DNA of 39,077 nucleotides from Nitrosomonas sp. (GTDB lineage Bacteria > Pseudomonadota > Gammaproteobacteria > Burkholderiales > Nitrosomonadaceae), in the NCBI GenBank assembly GCA_021774265.1, contig JAJFJG010000002.1:1-39077 (forward strand), in the 5' to 3' direction. Positions within the stretch are counted from its first letter, which is position 1; each line of letters opens with the position of its first letter. This document shows, one piece after another, positions 1-9,068 of this stretch. Made by a program: the position numbers and the translations under genes. The notes beneath the pieces are model-generated. The model saw nothing but the letters and a program-made list of their open reading frames with translations. It did no database searches and was not told the origin of the DNA.

Positions 1-897
1 TTTCTGCCCCACTAGCTTGCCTTTGTTCCAGGGTTCTCTATGGTTTTGAATTTGTGTAGTATTCATCATGACTTGATTCCTTATTTCGGGTTATGGAATC
101 AAGAGTGTAGAATTTTAGGTGATAGGTCGCTCATCGACCCATTGAAGCCATTCGCTCCATATTACCAAATGACTGCATACCAAGAGTAAGCGGACAGTCG
201 ATTCCATTGAGCCACTGACCTATCAGCCCGACCATTGAAAAAATTGACGATGCACTAACCCATGTCAATCGCATGCATTATTTCTCGGACTGACGCATTA
301 AAACTAGTTAACTAATGGCTAAAAGTTAACGAGTCGAAAGACATTGCCCCCCCAAGATGACGTATAGTCGTCCTGCAAACTTACTTTCAAAACACGCCTA
401 ATTTTGGCTTATCGGTCAACTTTACACTTTTCCATCCAAAACCCAGAAATCGGCCAAGAAGTGTCGGAATAATTTACAGTTGCTATGGAGGGTTTTATTT
501 TCAAAAACAATATTCTATTATTTCAATATATTAATAACTTGGTATAAAAATTGCTTAAATTATGTAAGGGGAAGATCTAAAGATTTCTAAAAGAAGTGAT
601 TGTAGGTTTAGCATAAATTAAATTTGATGGTTATGAGGCAGAATTGCATTGATATGAGCGTTGTTGGAATGTTGAGTTTGGCACTTTTAGTTCTTTATGA
701 ATACAACCAAATGAACAAGGAAATTACAAATTTTGATGGTTTCTGCAACAAGACGAAGAACGTTTAATATGTACAAAAGTGACTGCCACTCAAAAAAATT
801 AGAATAAACGAATCAACCGCGTCTGACCTCGTCGTTGCGTCGTTGCGTCGTTGCAAATAGATTTGCTATTAAATTACAAACAAAAATGTATATAAAA
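1..897. other. Long gene-free stretch
   Basis: I see no convincing coding region on either strand here. A small inverted repeat (arms near 75-80 and 95-100) and three perfect tandem copies of the 8-mer gtcgttgc (831-838, 839-846, 847-854) are the only structures noticed. The segment is AT-rich and full of stops, and could be decayed mobile DNA or the 3' flank of a gene beyond the window. No function is assigned. Confidence 0.5.
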
Positions 898-1315
898 ATG
901 AAAAAATATTTCTGCCATTTTCTTACTTGTCAGTGTTTTTCCTTCTGCAGTAGCCGCGGCCGGCAACACCTTTGATCCAACAACAAATACTTTGACTATG
1001 GATTCCGTAACGGTTATTGGAGGTAGAACATATTCTAATGTAGTAATACGTATAGACCAGCTCACCGTGCTTGGATTAGGAAGTTCAACGACACCAAACG
1101 ATACTCAAGTCAGTGCAATCTGTAAAACAGAAAATTTTACGATAGATAGATTTAATGCTATTCAAGTTGGCATGACTCTCGACCAAGTAAGACAGATTAT
1201 TGGCTGCGAACCTAGTCTAGCAAGTACTACTACTGTAGGTAGTCTTAACATAATGCATTGGAGAAGTAGTAATTTAATTATTTCTATGACTTTCACCTTT
1301 TGGAAGTCTACGTAG
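898..1315 (+). pseudogene. Exported BamE/SmpA-like small protein, frameshifted in its signal peptide
   Basis: The reading frame ending at 1315 has no good start; its first in-frame ATG is at 992. Upstream in the same frame it encodes a typical signal peptide (NISAIFLLVSVFPSAVAAAG) directly before NTFDPTTNTLTMDSV. An ATG at 898-900 sits just ahead but in another frame, separated by six A residues (901-906). With five A's the gene would read ATG-AAA-AAT-ATT in frame and give a complete exported protein of about 138 aa. The C-terminal part (IQVGMTLDQVRQIIGCEP) resembles the short repeat of BamE/SmpA/BLIP-like folds; this family call is tentative. It could be a real pseudogene, a phase-variable homopolymer switch or a sequencing error. 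Confidence 0.6.
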
Positions 1316-1354
1316 CTTGTTTATTAACAGCATGTTGTTTATTGAGAAAAAATT

Positions 1355-2947
1355 ATGATTTTAGATGATTTAAAAAAATCTTATGATGGGATTACTGGCG
1401 CGGCGGTGTGGGAGATAGCAGACGGTGGTTTCATGGCAACCTTTGGTCTTTACGGGCAGCGCTATGATGTCAACGGCAATAAGCAAGGAATTCAATTCCA
1501 ATGGACAGAACCTTGGCCAGGTTTACCGGTGCCAGAATATCGAATATTAAGCGATGCGATTCCACTCGCAGATGGTGGTTTTTTGATGACCTGGGTAACT
1601 GGTAATGGATGGAGTGAGGGTTATGTCACTTATGCTGAGCGCTATGATGCTAACAGTAATAAGCTAGGTACAAAGTTTTCGATTGCCTCTACAGGTAGTA
1701 ATCGTGATTTATCACCTTCGGCAACTCTTTTAACTGACGGCAGCCTCGTGATAATCTGGCAGGGCAACGCGAAATCTTTGGATACTACAATTCAAGGTCG
1801 TCGTTATGATGTCAATGACGGCGTGGAATCTGTTTTCCCTGTCATTTTACACGAAAATGAAATCGTGGAATCTTCTGTAGTCGGGACCAGTGATGGTGGT
1901 TTTTTGGTGACCTGGGAAACTAAGAACTCAACCGATCTTAACAAAAAACGCTTTGATGCCAATGGCAATGAAGTTGAATGGACTGTTTCTCCTGTAAATA
2001 CCAGAGATCAGTTCAATCCATCACCCGTAGATGATTCAGGTATCTACCTTACGACAGAAATGGGCGCGATTTATCGCTGGGATATTGCTACTAAATCCAC
2101 CACACTTCTTGTTGAGACGGGACTTCCTTTAACCGATATCGCATTTCATCCCGATGGGCGAGTGTTTGCGATTACAGCAAGTTTACTATATCAGATCGAT
2201 CTATCAACTGGAAACTCCACGCTTGTTAGTCTAATACACAGTGATCTCGCTTTCAATTTAAACCAACTGATAGAGGCTAATGGCTTTGACATCAGTCCTG
2301 ATGGTGTTGGTCGCATTTCAGGCGATAGCCTTATCATTATTCATGAGATTGATCTTGAAACTGGCGAACTTACACCCACTTCCGTTTCAACTGGACAGCC
2401 GCTACCATTAGGAGATATTTGGTCCGAGGGAGAAACCTTATATGTCGCAACCCACGATGGCGTTCAAAACATTATGTTACTACCGCCAGATTTCAATGAT
2501 GGACTCAACTTTGGCGTCGATTTCTTTACTAATGTTCACGGTCTTGTTGGGGTTCCAGCGGGCATGGATGGTGATCTTATTGGGTTCAGTGGCAATACGG
2601 CTTATCTCCTTGGGTCCGAGCAGTTCCCTGCTGGTGAATTTGCCGGATATGCAACACTTGATATTAACGGAGTAATTACAGGTGCGACCATGAAACGAGG
2701 GGTAAACATTGATTCTATTTCCTCTGACTCAGATCGACTGTTTAATTGGGCGGAAAGTGAGTTTGATAATCTTTTTCCCAATCATCCAGCATCACAAGAA
2801 ATTGAAGATTACCATGCTCGCATATACGAAAATGGTAATGCTTTGGGTGAACAAAATAATAACATCTACTTTTACGATGGCAACTCCATAACTCTTGTCG
2901 GTACGGTAAACGATTTTCTACCAGACGCAATATCGGCTGGATTTTAA
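1355..2947 (+). CDS. Repeat/beta-propeller protein of unknown function
   Basis: This 530-aa protein has two halves. Residues about 15-210 carry degenerate repeats of the pattern DGGF-(M/L)-(A/V)-TW...(Q/E)RYD-(A/V)-NGNK, seen in large calcium-binding secreted proteins and adhesins of proteobacteria. Residues about 225-400 read like propeller blades (GAIYRWDIATKSTTLL, DIAFHPDGRVFAI, LYQIDLSTGNSTLV). There is no signal peptide at the annotated ATG and no RTX nonapeptide tail, so a secretion route is not shown. The next gene is a much clearer type I secretion substrate, so both may be extracellular; this is inference. The ATG is preceded only by a weak Shine-Dalgarno (gag), so the N-terminus is uncertain. 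Confidence 0.75.
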   Translation: MILDDLKKSYDGITGAAVWEIADGGFMATFGLYGQRYDVNGNKQGIQFQWTEPWPGLPVPEYRILSDAIPLADGGFLMTWVTGNGWSEGYVTYAERYDANSNKLGTKFSIASTGSNRDLSPSATLLTDGSLVIIWQGNAKSLDTTIQGRRYDVNDGVESVFPVILHENEIVESSVVGTSDGGFLVTWETKNSTDLNKKRFDANGNEVEWTVSPVNTRDQFNPSPVDDSGIYLTTEMGAIYRWDIATKSTTLLVETGLPLTDIAFHPDGRVFAITASLLYQIDLSTGNSTLVSLIHSDLAFNLNQLIEANGFDISPDGVGRISGDSLIIIHEIDLETGELTPTSVSTGQPLPLGDIWSEGETLYVATHDGVQNIMLLPPDFNDGLNFGVDFFTNVHGLVGVPAGMDGDLIGFSGNTAYLLGSEQFPAGEFAGYATLDINGVITGATMKRGVNIDSISSDSDRLFNWAESEFDNLFPNHPASQEIEDYHARIYENGNALGEQNNNIYFYDGNSITLVGTVNDFLPDAISAGF

Positions 2948-2961
2948 ATTGTTGATTTCGT

Positions 2962-2995
2962 TACTTCGTAGCCAGTTCTACTTCGTAGCCAGTTC
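2962..2995. repeat. 17-bp tandem duplication
   Basis: Two perfect adjacent copies of tacttcgtagccagttc (2962-2978 and 2979-2995) lie just after the stop of the 530-aa gene. The gap to the lipase gene (2948-3123) otherwise shows nothing I can name. Confidence 0.8.
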
Positions 2996-3123
2996 GTTAC
3001 GCTAACTGAGTTAGTTTCGATTTATTGGACGGACAAGTGTTGCGATTACGCTGGCATATTAACCTTCAGAACCAAGCAACTTAGCAGCACAATATAATCC
3101 CAATAAATTAGTGGAGCATTATC

Positions 3124-5730
3124 ATGTCAGATCCGATTTTTACCTTTACTTCAATAAATCCATTTGGCTTAAGTAATGTGAGTGGGTATGCCAACCCTAC
3201 CTTTGGCGACATAGATGGCGATGGTGATTTAGATGCCTTTGTGGGTAGTGATGGAGGTGGTTTTTTATCTGGAGAAACGCTTTTTTTTGAGAACATAGGA
3301 ACAGCTAATAGTCCGGCGTATAGTATCCAGCCATTTAGCTCGCTTGATGTATGGAGTCATTCAGCCCCCACCTTGGTTGATATAGATGACGATGGTGATT
3401 TAGATGCTTTTGTGGGCCGAGGAATTGGCGATACATTTCTTTATAGAAATACAGGGACAGCTAGCAACCCATTGTTTGTCCGCACAGACTTAGAGTTAGA
3501 CGTGTGGGGTTTTGCCCGCTCCGACTTTGATGATATAGATGGCGATGGTGATTTAGATGCATATATAGGCAATCAACAAGGTCAAGTAATATTTTTCAGA
3601 AATACAGGGACAGCCAGTAATCCAGTGTTTGCCGATGCCAGTTGGGATCCGTATGGTTTGAACAGGGCTCAATTGGGTGCAACTGAAACAACTCGCCCTA
3701 CCTTGGTTGATATTGACGGCGATGGCGATTTAGATGCCTTCGTGGGTCAAGGGTCTGGCCACACAGATTTTGGAAGCATAGTGTTTTACAGAAACACGGG
3801 GACAGCCAGTAATCCGACATTTACTTTTGATAGCCGTGACCCATTTGGCCTGAATAATGTGGGTGGACATCCCAGCCCTACTTTTGCTGACATCGATGGT
3901 GATGGTGATTTAGACGCCTTTGTAGGCAATCTAAATGGCGATATACTTTTTTTCACTAATAACGCTAGCACTACTACAAGCCCTGTCCCTAGTACCCCAC
4001 CCAAGACTGCCAGTGAAATATTTATGTCTGAACTTAGTGTCGATGAAAAACTGGTAACAGGCGCAGAAGAAGTTGGCATGATTCGAGAGATGGCGGATTT
4101 TTCTAAAGCGGCATATCACCTAGAAAAGCACGAGAACTCAATTATTAATGACTTCAGCCCCTTTGCTGATGAAGCACTTGCTGATATCGAAGATCAAGGT
4201 TGGCAGCCATTGGATTTTAACTTTCAATCGAATAGCGGATCATTTTTTTACATTAATCATGATGAATTAAATCTGAAAGAGGTTATACAAGCGAATGGAA
4301 TGAGCAACGGTTTTTATACCAATGGTAATGCCGCAGCTTTTGTAGCACGTTCTGATGATGCTGTCGTAATTTCTTTTCGCGGCACAAATGATAATAGTGA
4401 AGACAATCCTGTTGATCCTGAAAATGCTTTTTATCCAGATAGAGAGCAGTGGGGGAACCCTTTTGATGATTCATTTAAAGGTAAGGATGATTATTATGAA
4501 TTGCTAGAGCCACTTATTACTGAGCTCGATAAATTTATATCGAATAGTAGCAATGGAATCAATAAGGTTTATGTGACGGGTCATAGTTTAGGTGGAGCTA
4601 TGGCTACTCATTACATGGAAACTCACCAAAAAGACCAGAATCCTGCAGTTACATATTCTGCAGTTACTTTTGCAGCTCCCTCTTATGGATTTGGCATTGG
4701 CGACGACAAAGAACGCATAACACATATTGAAATTAATGGTGATCCAGTACCAGACTTAGGTCTTTTTCATCCTGGGCGTAATATCCATTTTGAGGGAAAT
4801 GATACGCGAAGTGTAAGTGTTAACGCTGACCTTCATTCTATGGACTATTACCGCCAAATAATTGACAGTGTTGATGCCGATAATTGGTTGAGAATTTTAG
4901 CCGAACCGGGCGACCCATCTATTCTATTGGGAGGAAAACAAGTTGGTAATAATTTTGTTGTTGACGGCTTTGCAAGTGGAGTTAATAAGCCAATTGACAT
5001 CGATGATATAGAGAATGATGTACTAACAGCTGTACCATTATCTAATGACATTAATGTATTTTACGGTGGGCGCGGTGACGACACACTTGCTGGCGGATCC
5101 TTTGACGAACTATTGCTGGGTGGTTCTGGAAATGACAAGCTAGAAGGTTTTCTTGGCAATGATCGCCTTTTTGGCGATGCGGGCATTGATGATGCTATAT
5201 ACAGTGGCCCCCTGTCTAGTTATGTAATCCAACTTGATGCTGATCAGTTGATTGTTACCGATCAGCGATCAGGAGTTGGAAATGAAGGGCGAGATACACT
5301 AGAAAATATTGAGCGATTAATCTTCGCCGACTCAGGCGTGGCGTTTGACCTGGATGGTCCTGCTGGCAATGTTGCAAAATTGATCGGGGCCGTTTTTGGG
5401 GCTGGAAGTGTTTCTAATGCAAATTTTGTTGGAATAGGACTTTCCTATTTTGACAGCGGTATAAGCTACGAAGGTCTTGCTGACCTGGCAATAACGGCTG
5501 CCGGCGCAAATACACCTGAGCAAGTAGTTGCGTTGCTATGGAGCCATGTCGTGGGATCACCCCCAACAGCTGACCAGGCACAACCGTATATTGATATGCT
5601 CAACTCAGAAACATCTATAGGCGAGCTTGGGGTCCTAGCGGCAGAACATTCTCTCAATGCGGAGAATATCGATCTGGTTGGATTAAAGGATAGTGGGATC
5701 ATTTATAATCCTATAGATTTTCTCGGTTAG
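3124..5730 (+). CDS. Secreted FG-GAP / class 3 lipase / RTX multidomain protein
   Basis: An 868-aa protein with three parts. Residues about 20-290 hold five FG-GAP/VCBS-type repeats, each with a calcium-loop signature D-I-D-G-D-G-D-L-D-A. Residues about 320-620 are a class 3 lipase (PF01764-like) alpha/beta hydrolase with the nucleophile elbow GHSLGG (Ser488) and the preceding VVISFRGT strand. Residues about 648-690 are hemolysin-type nonapeptides (GGRGDDTLAGG, GGSGNDKLEG, GNDRLFGDAG). The last 140 residues match the domain often found at the end of such proteins (AGANTPEQVVALLWSHVVG). No signal peptide is seen, as expected for type I secretion. No ABC exporter is in the window. The likely role is an extracellular, calcium-bound esterase or lipase. 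An ISKra4 element begins 27 bp after the stop without damaging the gene. Confidence 0.88.
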   Translation: MSDPIFTFTSINPFGLSNVSGYANPTFGDIDGDGDLDAFVGSDGGGFLSGETLFFENIGTANSPAYSIQPFSSLDVWSHSAPTLVDIDDDGDLDAFVGRGIGDTFLYRNTGTASNPLFVRTDLELDVWGFARSDFDDIDGDGDLDAYIGNQQGQVIFFRNTGTASNPVFADASWDPYGLNRAQLGATETTRPTLVDIDGDGDLDAFVGQGSGHTDFGSIVFYRNTGTASNPTFTFDSRDPFGLNNVGGHPSPTFADIDGDGDLDAFVGNLNGDILFFTNNASTTTSPVPSTPPKTASEIFMSELSVDEKLVTGAEEVGMIREMADFSKAAYHLEKHENSIINDFSPFADEALADIEDQGWQPLDFNFQSNSGSFFYINHDELNLKEVIQANGMSNGFYTNGNAAAFVARSDDAVVISFRGTNDNSEDNPVDPENAFYPDREQWGNPFDDSFKGKDDYYELLEPLITELDKFISNSSNGINKVYVTGHSLGGAMATHYMETHQKDQNPAVTYSAVTFAAPSYGFGIGDDKERITHIEINGDPVPDLGLFHPGRNIHFEGNDTRSVSVNADLHSMDYYRQIIDSVDADNWLRILAEPGDPSILLGGKQVGNNFVVDGFASGVNKPIDIDDIENDVLTAVPLSNDINVFYGGRGDDTLAGGSFDELLLGGSGNDKLEGFLGNDRLFGDAGIDDAIYSGPLSSYVIQLDADQLIVTDQRSGVGNEGRDTLENIERLIFADSGVAFDLDGPAGNVAKLIGAVFGAGSVSNANFVGIGLSYFDSGISYEGLADLAITAAGANTPEQVVALLWSHVVGSPPTADQAQPYIDMLNSETSIGELGVLAAEHSLNAENIDLVGLKDSGIIYNPIDFLG

Positions 5731-5780
5731 CATGAGTTAACTTGGCAGAACCTTACGAGAGCATGCAAAACCGGGGGAGG

Positions 5781-7196
5781 CTAAGCCGCTTTTTTGAGCA
5801 CCTCATTGTGCTCCACCCGAAAACAGGGATACCACTCTCTAAATGTTTGCTCCAATTCGTCGTTGAGCACCCTGGTTCGCATCTGCAAAAGTAAATGTGC
5901 ACCCTTCGTGCTCCATTGCATTTGTTGCCGCTTGGCAAAGCGTTTGGCAACGACATAGTTTACGGTTGACTCAACGAAGCCTGAACTGATTCGGTCGCCC
6001 TGACGATAGCGCTCACCGTAGTTCGTGATAAATGCTTGATTGTTGGCAATGTACGTGTGGAATTCTTCAACCGCTCGCAATAGCTTGCGTGTAACTAAAT
6101 TTTTATTTCCCCCATCGGCCGCCACGTCCAGATCCATTTCCAGGCTTTCCAAATGTTGGAGTGCTTCGTAGACATTGCCATGCCACAGATACCATTTGAT
6201 ACTTTCAATTACTTTTAAGGTGGGCTCTCTCAATTCATGCTTTTTATCATCATCCTCAAACGTCATCGGCAAGCCTTTGGCGGTCTTATTAAGTACGGTC
6301 AAACGCATCGTGACATGAAACCAATCCAGCAGGTGTTCGGCTTCCGGGTTAAGGTAGAGCTGTAGATTACGTACAGTATCGCCGCCATCAGAGAAAAAAA
6401 CGATTTGTTGATTCAGTTGCATGCCTTGGCCCTTAAGCATCTCGAAGAGTCGTCGTTTGGGCTTGTCGTCATAGGATTGCACGAGGCCAAAACATTTGCT
6501 GGCACCTTCTTCAGGGATGGATTTACCTACGATCACTTCAAAGTGGGTCTTTTTGTCATTCCAGTTCCTCACGTATCCACCATCAATCCCGACGCTGAGT
6601 GGTGCCGGAGGCCGAGGTAATGCAGCCCAATCTCGCGGACAACCTTCGATATACGCAAACCGCTCTTCACCAAGCTCGGCTTCGGCCCGCTTAGCCACGC
6701 GCTGCAGATGATTGCGCACACTGGTCGTTCGAACGTGAGTACCGGTAGGCAATATGTCTTCGAGCAGCTTTGCAGCAAGTTCAAAAGATACCAATGCTGA
6801 CCATTTCGTTTCCAGATACAAGCGTTCGGGTGAGCAGTGATCGGTGAACAGATCGGCAAGTGGACTGAACGTGCGGGTTTTGTGCGGCTGGCAATTACAC
6901 TGGAACCAGCGCGGGCTGGGAATTTTCAGGTTCCCAAACAGTGTGCGAAATACCACCGGATGCTGGCCTTTATGTCGAAACGCCTGAGCACAGTGAGGAC
7001 ACTGTTGTCGATTGGAAAGAAAAACGGCAATTTGTTGTTCAACAACCTGTTTCTGCAGGTCGGCAAGTAAAGTCTTAGCCTCGGCTAAGGATATACCAAT
7101 TGCCTCGAGTCCCTCAGTGTCCCGTTCCAGGCAAGCTAGTTCATGGATCGTCTCACCCGTTTCACCTTGGGTGATCAACTGAATCTTGAATTTCAT
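5781..7196 (-). CDS. ISKra4-family transposase
   Basis: A 471-aa transposase. The N-terminal part holds a zinc-ribbon-like motif (CPHC ... CNC, residues about 61-105). The DDE-type core follows, with candidate acidic residues in SVGIDGGY, VFFSDGGD and GFVEST; the LLDWFH motif after the second D is typical of ISKra4 enzymes. The length fits the family and no frameshift is visible, so it may be active. It starts at ATG (7196), 12 bp after the stop of the accessory gene, so the two are probably co-transcribed. Confidence 0.92.
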   Translation of the reverse strand: MKFKIQLITQGETGETIHELACLERDTEGLEAIGISLAEAKTLLADLQKQVVEQQIAVFLSNRQQCPHCAQAFRHKGQHPVVFRTLFGNLKIPSPRWFQCNCQPHKTRTFSPLADLFTDHCSPERLYLETKWSALVSFELAAKLLEDILPTGTHVRTTSVRNHLQRVAKRAEAELGEERFAYIEGCPRDWAALPRPPAPLSVGIDGGYVRNWNDKKTHFEVIVGKSIPEEGASKCFGLVQSYDDKPKRRLFEMLKGQGMQLNQQIVFFSDGGDTVRNLQLYLNPEAEHLLDWFHVTMRLTVLNKTAKGLPMTFEDDDKKHELREPTLKVIESIKWYLWHGNVYEALQHLESLEMDLDVAADGGNKNLVTRKLLRAVEEFHTYIANNQAFITNYGERYRQGDRISSGFVESTVNYVVAKRFAKRQQMQWSTKGAHLLLQMRTRVLNDELEQTFREWYPCFRVEHNEVLKKAA

Positions 7197-7208
7197 GGCT
7201 TCCTCCTT

Positions 7209-7838
7209 TCAGGATGAAAATAGCCAATCGCGGTCGCCCCTCTCGTATTGCTGTAAACGAGCATTGATTTCGCGGCGGGAAAAGCTATCAGGATCAAACG
7301 ATTGATAGTCCGACAACTCTTCGTCTTCCCAGTCGTTTTCGTCGTCAAAGTCATCATTCATTCCATTGTCGCTAAACAGTGCGTGGTATTTGAGTTCTTT
7401 CCGTATTTGCATATAAGCCAGCGCACCACCACAGTCTACCGGCGGCGCCGCATGTTTGCCATCGATGCAGACCGGGTAAGTTCGCTTAGGATCGAGCGGA
7501 AGACGTTTCTCAATACGAACTTCATGCAGCCAAGCATCACCAAAGTCGTATTCATAGAGAAAGCGTTCGCGTGTTCGAAAACTAAAAGCGGAAAGAAACA
7601 CTTGCTCAGGATTATCGGCAAACCCCATTCCGCCATCATGGTAAACCCCAAAGTCCTTGCCACGAATGTGGAACCGATTCAGATGCACATCATCCCAGCC
7701 AACTGCGATCTGAATTATGTAATGGAGATCGGCTATTGTGCTATCACTGCGAACCAACAAGCGCCGCCAAACCATTGGGCTAATTTCCTGAATCCAAACT
7801 TTCAGTTGATAAACATGAATTGAATCAAGCTCTGGCAT
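7209..7838 (-). CDS. pRiA4b ORF-3-like accessory protein of the IS
   Basis: A 209-aa protein of the plasmid pRiA4b ORF-3-like family (PF07929-like). Typical features are the start YQLKVWIQEISPMVWRRLLV, the block DLHYIIQIAVGWDD.HLNRF and the later FLYEYDFGDAW...E. Members commonly sit beside ISKra4 transposases, as here. The C-terminus is very acidic (DDFDDENDWEDEE). The biochemical role in transposition is not established. Confidence 0.88.
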   Translation of the reverse strand: MPELDSIHVYQLKVWIQEISPMVWRRLLVRSDSTIADLHYIIQIAVGWDDVHLNRFHIRGKDFGVYHDGGMGFADNPEQVFLSAFSFRTRERFLYEYDFGDAWLHEVRIEKRLPLDPKRTYPVCIDGKHAAPPVDCGGALAYMQIRKELKYHALFSDNGMNDDFDDENDWEDEELSDYQSFDPDSFSRREINARLQQYERGDRDWLFSS

Positions 7839-8032
7839 AGCTTCACTCTGTAATTTTAACCCGTCTAATTGAATCGATAAAGCCGATCAATTATAGCAAT
7901 GCAGAAAACTCCAGTCTCACCTTACTGCTTTTACATATTATAAATAAACAGACAAAACGCAACGAACGTTATTATATTTCTACTACTTGAAGTCTACTTT
8001 TCTGAATGCCTCCCCCGGTTTTGCATGCTCTC

Positions 8033-8356
8033 TGGAAAAAGATTGCTTTAGTATAAAGACAACAATTCCAGCGTTTTTGGCGTCCTATGAAAGTTAACTT
8101 GGCAATACCTTTCAGAGACTACTATAAAGGTTACCGTGTTCAAGCCGCAGTAGATGTTGAAACACCATTAAGTCTCCACGGAAATTATGTGCTGAGCAAG
8201 ACGAACATCAATGACTACCGGTGGAAATCACATTGCCGAGATCTATTTAAGACACCGATTGCAGCTTGAATTATAATTCGCGACCTACAGGTTAAATTTA
8301 CTTCAGGAAAACTTGACCATCAAATCATGACAACGACAATCAACAAGAATTAAAAC
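8033..8356. promoter_or_regulatory. Leader region of the APE operon
   Basis: This gap lies between the IS and the first aryl polyene gene. It contains a perfect -10-like hexamer TATAAT at 8272-8277, with only a weak -35 (taagac region near 8248) about 18 bp upstream. A 60-codon open frame (8087-8269) resembles no family I know and is probably not a gene. The transcription start of the operon is likely here, but the promoter call is tentative. A promoter supplied by the IS end is not evident. Confidence 0.35.
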
Positions 8357-9061
8357 ATGACGACCTCATTTGCTATTTCTGAATGGTCTGGTTGGCAAGC
8401 TACATTTTCTGATGAAGCCGTTGATACGTTGTCTGAATTGACGATTTCTGAAACCCCAGATGTAGCAATGATTCCCCCCATGTTACGTCGTCGTCTGAGC
8501 TTACTAGGTCGTGCTTGTGCCAGTGAAATCATGAAGCACTTGGAAGATGGTGAGGATATACCTATTGTGTATTGTTCGCAGCACGGTGACATTGAGCGGA
8601 CATTGAAAGTGCTGACTGAATTAGTTGATCATCAACCGGTTTCGCCGATGCATTTTAGTTTGGCTGTGCATAATGCTATCTGTGGTGTTTTGTCCATCCA
8701 GGCGGGCTTAACGGCTAATATCAGCACCATCGCGGCGGGTCAACAAAGTTTGGTTCCTGTATTGCTTGAAGCTGCAGGTATTCTTCTGAGTGGCGCGGAC
8801 AAGGTGCTTTGTGTTATTTGTGATGTGTTATTGCCTGAGATCTATCGGGAGGAGCAGAGTTTGCCAAAAACGCCATATGCTATTAGTTTTGTCATGACCC
8901 GATCAGATGGCGTTAATCTATTGCTGCAACAGTTGCCGCTAGATGGAGATAAGTCTCGTGTTAATCCATCGCCCATTAGTTTGATAGCGTTTCTTGCAAC
9001 AAAACAAACAGAATTGTTGATTGAGCATAATAATGTTATCTGGCAATTAGCTAGAGACTAG
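8357..9061 (+). CDS. Ketosynthase-like protein lacking the active cysteine (chain-length-factor type)
   Basis: A 234-aa protein of the short beta-ketoacyl synthase N-terminal family (PF13723-like) found at the head of aryl polyene and flexirubin clusters. The diagnostic stretch is CSQHGDIERTL...SPMHFSLAVHNAICGVLSI. Where true ketosynthases have the nucleophile (SACASG), this protein has STIAAGQQ, so no catalytic Cys is present and it is half the usual KS length. It probably partners a full ketosynthase as a structural or chain-length subunit (ApeC-like in the Xenorhabdus nomenclature); that role is inferred from family and position. The start ATG has only a weak Shine-Dalgarno. Confidence 0.8.
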   Translation: MTTSFAISEWSGWQATFSDEAVDTLSELTISETPDVAMIPPMLRRRLSLLGRACASEIMKHLEDGEDIPIVYCSQHGDIERTLKVLTELVDHQPVSPMHFSLAVHNAICGVLSIQAGLTANISTIAAGQQSLVPVLLEAAGILLSGADKVLCVICDVLLPEIYREEQSLPKTPYAISFVMTRSDGVNLLLQQLPLDGDKSRVNPSPISLIAFLATKQTELLIEHNNVIWQLARD

Positions 9062-9068
9062 CGGGCCA

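Larger units (their letters stand above)
5757..8032. mobile_element. Complete ISKra4-family insertion sequence
   Basis: A 2276-bp element bounded by a perfect 25-bp inverted repeat (5757-5781 and 8008-8032; outer ends gagagcatgc, inner ends ccgggggaggc). It carries a transposase and an accessory pRiA4b ORF-3-like gene, both on minus. The transposase stop codon shares one base with the left inverted repeat. I see no clear target-site duplication directly at the ends. A 13-bp word (agttaacttggca) occurs once on each side, 9 bp outside the left end and 59 bp outside the right end. Confidence 0.93.

Noticed and set aside
831-854. Three gtcgttgc repeats as a CRISPR or iteron
   Set aside because: Units are 8 bp with no spacers and no replication or cas gene nearby; a simple tandem repeat.
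6405-6711. Plus-strand ORFs inside the ISKra4 transposase
   Set aside because: Shadow frames of the minus-strand transposase with no protein-like features.
7302-7823. 173-codon plus-strand ORF opposite the pRiA4b ORF-3-like gene
   Set aside because: Antisense shadow; the minus-strand protein matches a known family along its full length.
8021-8057. Outward promoter formed by the ISKra4 end (TTGCAT in the repeat, TATAAA downstream)
   Set aside because: The spacing between the two hexamers is about 25 bp, too long for a sigma-70 promoter.
8087-8269. 60-codon ORF between the IS and the APE operon
   Set aside because: No family resemblance, no clear ribosome site, and it overlaps the repeated 13-bp word; more likely chance.
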